The translations under genes were made by a program, and so were the position numbers. The notes beneath the pieces were generated by a model. That model ran no database searches and was not told where the DNA came from. It saw only the letters and a program-made list of their open reading frames with translations. From Gemmatales bacterium (lineage in GTDB: Bacteria; Planctomycetota; Planctomycetia; Gemmatales; Gemmataceae), in the NCBI GenBank assembly GCA_026004675.1, contig BPJP01000002.1, forward strand, positions 779,335 through 843,334: a stretch of DNA of 64,000 bases. Reading direction: 5' to 3'. Within the stretch, counting starts at the first letter, position 1; every line of letters begins with the position of its first letter. Below, piece after piece: positions 58,249 to 64,000 of this stretch.

Positions 58249-59442
58249 ATGCAGTCTCCGCACATACGTCAGCCGAGACGCGTCACGCGTCACATTTTAA
58301 GCATGATCGAATGGCCGGTGGTGGTGGCTGCGGCCATTCCCAGTGTGTTTACCATCGTATTTGTCTTTTATTGGTTGACTGGGGAAACAGCCAATGCCAA
58401 ATCGTCCCGACCAACGGCTCAACGCAGGCTGGTCGTTGCCTCGAATGACAATCGTCCTGTTCCGGTTGAGGCGAGACGGACATCCACCAGACGAACATCC
58501 AAGGAACCGGCACGCCCCGCCTCACCACCGGTTGCAATTTTCGACCGGTCGAATCTCCAAGCTCCAACACCGGTGCCGTCTGCGGCCAAGGCTGAAGCGA
58601 CTAGCGGGGATTCCAGGTCGGTGCTGCCCGACGTAGCTTACCGGCCTGGCTTGGACAAGATCGTCCTACGAACCTATGGCACGATGATTCGTTTCGTGCC
58701 GAACGATCCTGACGCCAAGGCACTGGCCCAACAGTTAAAGAGGCTACGCTTCATTGTGCACGTATCCGGCAACTTCGAAGACGACTGCCTGACCTGAAAC
58801 AACGCCCAAGCGTTCCGTGAGAGCGCGTTGTCGGATAAGGTTGTCGCGAACTACATTGAAGAGCACTTTGTGTGCAATTTCCAAAAGGTGTCGTCATTCA
58901 GCGTGCTGGAACGAAAGAGCTGGCACGGCAAGCACAGCACAAAAGTGGGGGGCAATGTGGCAGCGTATTTCTGTCTTCCCGATGGCCGGGTTATCCATGC
59001 TGTCGCTGGTCCCGTCACACCGCAATTGTTGCTGAATGAAGCGCGTTGGGTCGTCGACCTGCACAACATGGCCATGCTCGAGTCGGATAACAAAGAAGCG
59101 GCCTACAGTCGATTTCTCCGGGAAGCCCATGTGGAGAGGTTGCTGGTCGAACATGGCATCGACCTGACTCGGGTCGTTCCCATCGAAATGTCGGCCTCGA
59201 AGCTGGCGAGCATTCGTCGGACGGCTCGGCAACAGGAATTTTTCCAAAAGCAGCGCAACCTCGCTTCGCCCCGGAAGAGCCATGCGACGTTGGTTGATAC
59301 CACGAAGCGTTACCAGTGGAAAGTTCACCAGCTGCTGGTGGAAAACCCGTTGCCGCCTCTGGGGCAAATTTACAAACCGGTTTTTGAATCGATCCTGAAC
59401 CAGAACATTTCAACCGTGCCCGTCAACGTGGTTGAGCGCTAG
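58249..59442 (+). CDS. candidate selenoprotein: membrane-anchored thioredoxin-like protein with C-x-x-Sec site (UGA at 58795-58797)
   Basis: 397 residues if the single in-frame UGA is read as selenocysteine. ATG 58249 has AAAGGAG seven bases upstream. Residues 21-43 form a membrane anchor, and a Pro/Thr-rich linker precedes the thioredoxin-like domain. Strand RLRFIVHVSGNFED leads to D-C-L-T-U (Cys180, Sec183), the exact site of CxxC in thioredoxins, then helix NNAQAFRESALSDKVVANYI and strand HFVCNFQKV in the same frame. The rest (GGNVAAYFCLPDGRVIHAVAG) continues the fold. UGA is a normal stop in neighbouring genes. A 7-bp hairpin starts two bases after the UGA. A nonsense mutation is the main alternative. 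Confidence 0.8.
58799..58831 (+). promoter_or_regulatory. candidate bacterial SECIS-like hairpin downstream of the in-frame UGA
   Basis: ACAACGC at 58799-58805 pairs perfectly with GCGTTGT at 58825-58831, leaving a 19-nt loop (58806-58824) that can form a small inner stem of CG/CG type. The stem begins two bases after the UGA, within the distance at which bacterial SelB-binding SECIS elements occur. The apical sequence does not match the E. coli fdhF loop, which is expected for this variable element. Confidence 0.45.
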
Positions 59443-59443
59443 T

Positions 59444-59462
59444 CAGCTTCCATCGGAAGCTG
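59444..59462. terminator. short hairpin after the candidate selenoprotein gene
   Basis: CAGCTTCC at 59444-59451 pairs perfectly with GGAAGCTG at 59455-59462 around a 3-nt loop, one base after the TAG stop. It has no T run directly behind it. It lies between convergent genes and may end the plus-strand transcript. Confidence 0.5.
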
Positions 59463-59558
59463 TCACGGCGTGGGGATCGGCAGTTTCGTCCCGCCTGCCG
59501 ATTTCCTGCGTCGTTTTCTATTTGGCGTCTAGCGATGCTGTTTCGACCACGGCGATGT

Positions 59559-60815
59559 TCAACTCGTGCGTGTATGCGATTGAAACGATTCGGGAATTTC
59601 CGCCTTGGCAATCACGACAACGCCGTCGTCCGTCACTTCGAAACCACGACGGCGGTCTTCGTCGAGGTCGTAGCCGATGGTCGTATGGGGCGGGATTTTG
59701 ACGTCTTTGTCGATGATGGCCTTGCGAATTCGGCAATATCGGCCAACGTCGACGCCTTCGAAGAGAATCGAATCCTCGACAATCGCATAACTGTTGACAC
59801 GGACGTTGGGTGAGAGAACGCTGTGGGAGACATGACCGCCGCTGATGATGCAGCCCTGGCACAACAGGCTGTTATGGGCTTCACCTCGGCGGGCATGGCC
59901 ACGCGGGCCTTCGTCGTTGAAGACGAACTTCGGCGGCGGCAACTGCGGTTGATAGGTATGGATCGGCCACTCCTCGTCGTAAAGATTGAGCAGCGGATCG
60001 ATGCCGATCAAATCCATGTTCGCCTGGTAATAGGCGTCGAGTGTGCCGACGTCGCGCCAGTAGGCATCTTTCTTGCGGTTTTTGTCGAGAAAGCGGAAAG
60101 CGTGGACGACATAATCGTCGATCATGGCGGGCAAAACGTCGTGGCCAAAGTCGTGGCTGCTGTCGGGGCGGGTCGCGTCCTGGCACAACACCTCATACAT
60201 CACGCGGGTCGTGAAGACGTAGATGCCCATCGAGGCAAGACAAAGATTGGGAAAACCAGGCATCGGTATCGGATGTTCCGGCTTTTCGTGGAAGCGTTCG
60301 ATATCGTAGCGGTCGTTGACTTCCAGGATGCCGAAACTGGATCCTTCTTCGATCGGAACGGGAATACAGCCGACCGTCACATCCGCGCCGCGTTCGACAT
60401 GGGCTTGGATCATCGCGCCGTAGTCCATCTTGTAGATATGGTCGCCGGCGAGGATCAGCGTGTAAGCAGGGTCTTCTTTTTCGATGCTGTAGATATTCTG
60501 GTAGATGGCGTCGGCGGTGCCGACGTACCATTTTTCATCGATGCGTTGTTGAGGCGAGAGCAAGTCGATGTATTCTCCCAGTTCGCGGGGGAGGAAATTC
60601 CAGCCCATTTGGATATGGCGGGTGAGGCTGAGGGCTTTGTATTGAGGCAACAGCAGGATTTGCCTAAGCCCGCTGTTGAGGCAATTGGAAAGGGTGAAGT
60701 CGATGATGCGGTAGACGCCGCCGAAAGGGACAGCAGGTTTGGCTCGATCTCGGGTAAGCGGTTCGAGGCGTTTGCCTTTGCCGCCAGCCAGTATCATGGT
60801 CAACACTTTCTTCAC
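59559..60815 (-). CDS. glgC: glucose-1-phosphate adenylyltransferase GlgC
   Basis: 418 residues from the GTG at 60815 with GGGAG upstream; the product then opens MKKVLTMILAGGKGKRLEPL, the usual family start, while the open frame to 60878 adds an untypical extension. GlgC makes ADP-glucose from ATP and glucose-1-phosphate, the first committed step of glycogen synthesis. Hallmarks are AGGKGKRLEPLTRDRAKPAVPFGG, DFTLSNCLNSG, WYVGTADAIYQN, ILAGDHIYKMDY, the substrate motif FHEKPEHP and a left-handed beta-helix C-terminus with hexapeptide repeats (VSHSVLSPNVRVNSYAIVED). It is the last of three minus-strand genes, after a rhodanese and a glycosyltransferase. Confidence 0.93.
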   Translation of the reverse strand: MKKVLTMILAGGKGKRLEPLTRDRAKPAVPFGGVYRIIDFTLSNCLNSGLRQILLLPQYKALSLTRHIQMGWNFLPRELGEYIDLLSPQQRIDEKWYVGTADAIYQNIYSIEKEDPAYTLILAGDHIYKMDYGAMIQAHVERGADVTVGCIPVPIEEGSSFGILEVNDRYDIERFHEKPEHPIPMPGFPNLCLASMGIYVFTTRVMYEVLCQDATRPDSSHDFGHDVLPAMIDDYVVHAFRFLDKNRKKDAYWRDVGTLDAYYQANMDLIGIDPLLNLYDEEWPIHTYQPQLPPPKFVFNDEGPRGHARRGEAHNSLLCQGCIISGGHVSHSVLSPNVRVNSYAIVEDSILFEGVDVGRYCRIRKAIIDKDVKIPPHTTIGYDLDEDRRRGFEVTDDGVVVIAKAEIPESFQSHTRTS

Positions 60816-60958
60816 GCCGGTCTCCCGTGCCGGAGTTGGACGAACCGGAAAGCCGTTTCTGAAAACCGAGGCAGCCATGGAAGGTTTCCGTCAAAGAATG
60901 GACGTACTGGTCATCGCGAGAGATTCTTCCCGCATGATGACCCATCATCGCTGCCAAA

Positions 60959-62071
60959 TCAAGGAGCGGTCTGGAACTTTCGCTCAGCAGAGTTGTCTTT
61001 ATAAAGGCGGGCGGCGATTTCAACCGATTTTTCGATTGGCCAATTCCGGCAGGCCAAAGCACGCGCTCGCTGCCCCATTCGTTTCAACCGCGGTTCATCT
61101 GCCAACAGTTCGTGAACCGCTTTGGCCAAACCGACCTTGTCGCCGGGGGCGACCAACAGACCGGTTTCTCCAGGAACGATGATCTCGACGAGTTGCCCAA
61201 CGCGCGTGCCGACCACAGGCTTGCCGGCAGCGCAAGCCAAGACGGCCGACTCCACGCATCCCTCTCGATGCGCGGGCAGCCAAACCAGCTCGGCGTGACT
61301 TATCGCCGAGTTGAAAAGGGGGCCGGTCAACGGACCCGGAAAATGGACGCGTTCGTTCAACTCGAGGCCGGCCCGATAACGGAAAAGCGACTCCTTGGCC
61401 GACCCGGTCCCGGCCACCACCAGATGCAAATGAGGATAAATATAACGCAGAATGTCGAACGACCAAACGGCATCGATCACGCCCTGCTCTCGTTCCAACG
61501 GGCCGGGGCAGAATAAATACTTGCAGTTGGCCGGCAGGCTCAATCGAGATAGAACCTCGCCGCGAGGCAGTGAATCCTGATCGGTTTCGACTCCCGTCGT
61601 GATCGTGGTGATTCGCGTGTTGGCCATACCCAATAGCTGCTGGCAGAGCATGGCCTCGGCCTGACTGGCGACAGCGATGCAACTGACGAGTTTCAACAGC
61701 CAACGCTCGGCGAAATGAATCGGCCGCTTCCTCTTGAACGAAAAGGGCTGGCTTAGAATGATCCTCGTCTGCGAATGAGGTCCTCCAGTCAGGGCCAACG
61801 CCCAAAGCGAAGTCAACGACCAGACATGGATTACGTCCGGCTGAAAAACTCGCACCGCTTGCCGTAATTCGAGAACAGGCCCGACAGCCAACCGCCTGTT
61901 CCACTCGATGACATGGAGCGGCACGGCAACGCAGTGATGAGACTGGCGATTTTTGCTCAGGCATACAATTTTGACTTGAAAACCCTGTTGGGCTAATCGA
62001 GGCGCCAGCAACAAAGCCTGCCGACCAGGACCAGAGGGCTCGAGATTGGTAACGAGAAAAAGCAGTTTCAT
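60959..62071 (-). CDS. GT4-family glycosyltransferase
   Basis: 370 residues. The N-terminal Rossmann half starts MKLLFLVTNLEPSGPGRQALLLAPRLAQQG, with the acceptor-side Gly loop. The donor half has KYLFCPGPLEREQGVIDAVW, LHLVVAGTGSAKESL and HAELVWLPAHREGCVESAVL, in which the last Glu is at the conserved E-x7-E position, then GKPVVGTRVGQLVEII. It lies 143 bp upstream of glgC and 39 bp downstream of the rhodanese gene on the same strand. A glucan role with glgC is possible but the transcript may simply be mixed. Substrate unknown. Confidence 0.85.
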   Translation of the reverse strand: MKLLFLVTNLEPSGPGRQALLLAPRLAQQGFQVKIVCLSKNRQSHHCVAVPLHVIEWNRRLAVGPVLELRQAVRVFQPDVIHVWSLTSLWALALTGGPHSQTRIILSQPFSFKRKRPIHFAERWLLKLVSCIAVASQAEAMLCQQLLGMANTRITTITTGVETDQDSLPRGEVLSRLSLPANCKYLFCPGPLEREQGVIDAVWSFDILRYIYPHLHLVVAGTGSAKESLFRYRAGLELNERVHFPGPLTGPLFNSAISHAELVWLPAHREGCVESAVLACAAGKPVVGTRVGQLVEIIVPGETGLLVAPGDKVGLAKAVHELLADEPRLKRMGQRARALACRNWPIEKSVEIAARLYKDNSAERKFQTAP

Positions 62072-62110
62072 AGCACTCCATCGCTGTGGCGTCTGCGGAC
62101 GAGGCTGCGG

Positions 62111-62482
62111 TCAATCCTTGGCAAGAGGGTAGCCCTTTTCGCGCCAGCCGCGAATGCCGCCATCCATGGAATAGACGTTGGTGTAGCCCATCTTTTGCAA
62201 ATTGTCGGCGGCAAGGGCTGAACGAAAGCCGCCGCCACAATAAAGAACCAATTCGGTGTTCGGGTCCGGAAAACGTTTTTCGATATCGCGCTCGATCACT
62301 CCTTTGCCAAGGTACTCGGCGCCGGCGATATGTTCCTTGGCCCATTCGCTTTCTTCCCGAACATCCAGCAGATGAAATTGCTCCTCCCGGTCGAGTTTTT
62401 CCTTCACCTGATCGACGGAGAGTTCTCGAATGCGTTTTTTGGCGTCCTGAACGATGTTGAGAAATCGTGGCGAATGCTGCAT
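62111..62482 (-). CDS. single-domain rhodanese-like protein
   Basis: 123 residues from the ATG at 62482 with GAGG upstream; the open frame to 62782 is non-coding. The rhodanese fold is complete: FHLLDVREESEWAKEHIAGAEYLGKGVIE, then LVLYCGGGFRSALAADNLQKMGY with the active-site Cys in the CGGGFRS loop, and VYSMDGGIRGWREKGYPL. It can form a persulfide and transfer sulfane sulfur, for example from thiosulfate. Its partner is unknown. It is the first gene of the rhodanese, glycosyltransferase, glgC group. Confidence 0.92.
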   Translation of the reverse strand: MQHSPRFLNIVQDAKKRIRELSVDQVKEKLDREEQFHLLDVREESEWAKEHIAGAEYLGKGVIERDIEKRFPDPNTELVLYCGGGFRSALAADNLQKMGYTNVYSMDGGIRGWREKGYPLAKD

Positions 62483-62642
62483 AAGGGCACCTCGGCGCAA
62501 ACGACCCGGTTGATGTTGGCGAACTGGGGACCATTGTAACAAGAAACGGTCCGCGCAAACCAGGGATTCTTTGGCGCGTGGCTGGCGTGCTGGTACGACA
62601 CGAGCCGGTCCGATCTGGCCGACCCGACAAATAGAGTGGTCT

Positions 62643-63314
62643 TTAGCGCTGTTCGTTGCGCAGCTGTTCCAGGACAGCCTGGATGGCATCCAGGTAAGTG
62701 GCTCCTCTGGCCTCGTAATTGCGGCTAATGTAGGCGTTGTTGGGGTTGGGAACGGAGCAACTGAATTTCCACTGACCATCATCCCCCCAGGTTTCCAGTC
62801 GCTGCCAGGTGACGCCGTATGATCTCAAGATGACCTGGGCTTGTTCGTAGGTCAGGCGTGAGCCGTCAGACACGGGTGGCACGTATGGTGGCGCTGGCCC
62901 GGCTAACCCTGAATTGCGTGACGCAGTTGAAATGGGGACCGGCTGGCTGAGAGTCGCGCTGGCGGTGCTGGCCGGCACGAAGTTGTTGCCGGTTGCACCG
63001 GGGCTGCTCCAATTGGTCGTTGCCGGAGGTCCCGGCTGCCTGGCAGGATCGGCAATCCGCAATTCGTTCTCTTCGTTGAGCGGTGCGCTTGGGCTAGGCG
63101 CCAGGACAGCGTTACTAGTCGGCGTAGCGACGGGCGGAGGGGGCAACGGAGCCGGGGCGGGCGGTGCGATCGGATTCGCAGAGGCGGCGATCGTACCGCC
63201 AAACAGCGGATCTTCTTTGCTCAAATTGCTTGTTTTGCTACTGCAGCCTGACGCCAGCATCGAGGAGATCAGCAGCAAACCGGCGAATCCGGCTAATCGA
63301 GCCATCACGCACAT
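62643..63314 (-). CDS. proline-rich lipoprotein of unknown function
   Basis: 223 residues from the ATG at 63314, with AAGAGGG upstream; the open frame beyond it overlaps the start region of the next gene and is non-coding. The signal peptide ends in the lipobox MLASGC near residue 24. A low-complexity Pro/Ala/Ser stretch follows at residues about 45-90 (PPAPAPLPPPPVATPT). The C-terminal 75 residues (SRLTYEQAQVILRSYGVTW, WKFSCSVPNPNNAYISR, ATYLDAIQAVLEQL) form a small globular part. The family was not recognised. It is divergent from the dehydrogenase gene. Confidence 0.7.
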   Translation of the reverse strand: MCVMARLAGFAGLLLISSMLASGCSSKTSNLSKEDPLFGGTIAASANPIAPPAPAPLPPPPVATPTSNAVLAPSPSAPLNEENELRIADPARQPGPPATTNWSSPGATGNNFVPASTASATLSQPVPISTASRNSGLAGPAPPYVPPVSDGSRLTYEQAQVILRSYGVTWQRLETWGDDGQWKFSCSVPNPNNAYISRNYEARGATYLDAIQAVLEQLRNEQR

Positions 63315-63413
63315 CTTGACCCTCTTGCCCCACCCGCTAGATTGAGTTTGTTTCTCTGGTGCGCAGGTTGCGCCGAGAAGAACGCCTCCTACAAAACTTG
63401 GATATTTCTTGCA

Positions 63414-64000
63414 ATGGCATCTTTTCGAATCGCGGTGATTGGCGGCGACGGCATCGGCCCGGAAGTCATCGAGCAGGCAATTCGCGTAACCGACCGGGCA
63501 ATCCAGTGCGACGGCGTGAAGATAGAGTGGAATCGCCTGCCTTGGAGTTCCAACTACTATAAGGAAACCGGCACCATGATGCCGGACAACGGTTGGGACA
63601 TCCTGCAACAACATGACGCCATTCTGTTGGGAGCGATCGGCAGCCCGGACGTACCCGATCACATTACTCTTCACGGATTGTTGTTGCCGATGCGGCGGCG
63701 TTTCGATCAATACCTGAATCTTCGGCCTGCCTATCTTTTTGAAGGCGTCGAGTCTCCGTTGCGCCACCAAAAACCCGGGTCGATCGATTTTGTCGTCTAC
63801 CGTGAAAACACGGAAGGGGAATACGCTCCGGTGGGAGGCAGGCACTACGTGGGCACGCCGCACGAGATCGCCATCCAGACCGCTATCTTTACGCGGCGAG
63901 GCTGCGAACGAATCATGCGGGCCGCCTTCGAAGGAGCCCGCAAACGCCGGTGCAAGGTCACCTCGATTACCAAATCCAATGCCCAGGTTTATGGCATGGT
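63414..64000 (+). CDS. isopropylmalate/tartrate/D-malate dehydrogenase family protein, cut by the window end
   Basis: The first 195 residues are visible, from ATG 63414 (MASFRIAVIGGDGIGPEVIEQ). The Gly-rich start, GLLLPMRRRFDQYLNLRPAYL and VVYRENTEGEYA identify the NAD-dependent beta-decarboxylating dehydrogenase family (LeuB, TtuC/DmlA, Icd). The segment LLLGAIGSPDVPDHITLHGLLLP resembles the TtuC/DmlA type more than LeuB, suggesting tartrate or D-malate oxidation. The C-terminal half lies beyond the window. No leuCD genes are adjacent in the visible part. No strong ribosome site was seen. Confidence 0.85.
   Translation, partial: MASFRIAVIGGDGIGPEVIEQAIRVTDRAIQCDGVKIEWNRLPWSSNYYKETGTMMPDNGWDILQQHDAILLGAIGSPDVPDHITLHGLLLPMRRRFDQYLNLRPAYLFEGVESPLRHQKPGSIDFVVYRENTEGEYAPVGGRHYVGTPHEIAIQTAIFTRRGCERIMRAAFEGARKRRCKVTSITKSNAQVYGM

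Noticed and set aside
58249..59442. reading the two halves as separate genes (58249-58797 and a downstream gene starting near 58828)
   Set aside because: The halves are in one frame, the downstream half lacks a ribosome site and its first strand, and the UGA sits exactly at a redox-active position. Selenocysteine or a recent nonsense change explains this better.
61095..62630. 511-codon minus-strand open frame
   Set aside because: It is a second frame of the same strand as the glycosyltransferase and rhodanese genes, and its translation is Arg/Ser-rich with no family pattern.
62483..62782. 100-residue N-terminal extension of the rhodanese
   Set aside because: The extension has no family similarity. 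The ATG at 62482 with GAGG upstream gives a complete rhodanese.
63315..63863. 183-residue extension of the lipoprotein frame
   Set aside because: It is antisense to the dehydrogenase start. The lipobox fits only a start at 63314.

Overview
The window looks like chromosomal DNA of a planctomycete, probably of the Gemmata-like order, although genus cannot be fixed from sequence alone. The evidence is a DUF1501 protein with a Tat-like signal, a DUF1549/DUF1553 protein, a YTV-repeat Cys/Tyr-rich exported protein, two xylose-isomerase-like TIM barrels, a redoxin/cytochrome/monooxygenase/EF-hand fusion, and ECF sigma factors with an anti-sigma partner or a membrane-anchored C-terminal extension. 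Coding density is high, genes lie on both strands, and no rRNA, tRNA, CRISPR array, intact insertion sequence or prophage was seen.

Layout. 1-4.4 kb: a probable anti-sigma-like membrane protein, an ECF sigma/anti-sigma pair with a small exported coiled-coil protein, and unknown genes. 4.5-20 kb: housekeeping and metabolic genes, including a TIM-barrel isomerase, a class V aminotransferase with rsmA, a tricorn-like protease, a HAD hydrolase, a FecR-like HEAT protein, the redoxin/monooxygenase fusion, an FGGY kinase, an alpha/beta hydrolase, a DacZ-like diadenylate cyclase and a glycosyltransferase. 20-31.8 kb: a minus-strand type IV pilus/type II secretion cluster, reading from right to left: a separate pilin unit closed by a strong terminator; then a second unit with three pilin-like genes, a PilM-PilN(GspL)-like fusion, a PilO/GspM-like gene, pilT, gspE, gspF and a GspC/PilP-like gene, with thpR just downstream. 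32-47 kb: the YTV protein, another TIM barrel, an LRR protein, a Lon-N-domain protein, mnmE, DUF1549 and CRTAC1-like proteins, a protein fusing a ribosome-hibernation domain to a sigma-like region, an enolase-superfamily enzyme, an esterase, a thioredoxin-like protein, moaC and pepE. 47-59.5 kb: a lipoprotein, the DUF1501 protein, decayed vapC and cobO remnants, two STAS-type proteins, a HEAT protein, two polytopic membrane proteins, a large ECF sigma factor, a terpenoid-cyclase-fold protein and a thioredoxin-like protein interrupted by an in-frame UGA. 59.5-64 kb: glgC, a glycosyltransferase and a rhodanese as a minus-strand unit, then a lipoprotein and a truncated isopropylmalate/tartrate dehydrogenase.

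Most notable. (1) The gene at 58249-59442 reads through one UGA that falls exactly at the second position of a thioredoxin CxxC site, giving Cys-Leu-Thr-Sec, and a 7-bp hairpin follows the UGA. It is a strong candidate selenoprotein. (2) The 41602-42615 gene appears to fuse an HPF/RaiA ribosome-hibernation domain to sigma-70 regions 2 and 4. (3) The PilM-PilN-like fusion carries two tandem 24-residue motifs resembling the MshEN cyclic-di-GMP motif. (4) Two GTTATAC-type palindromes overlie the promoter region of the main pilus unit.
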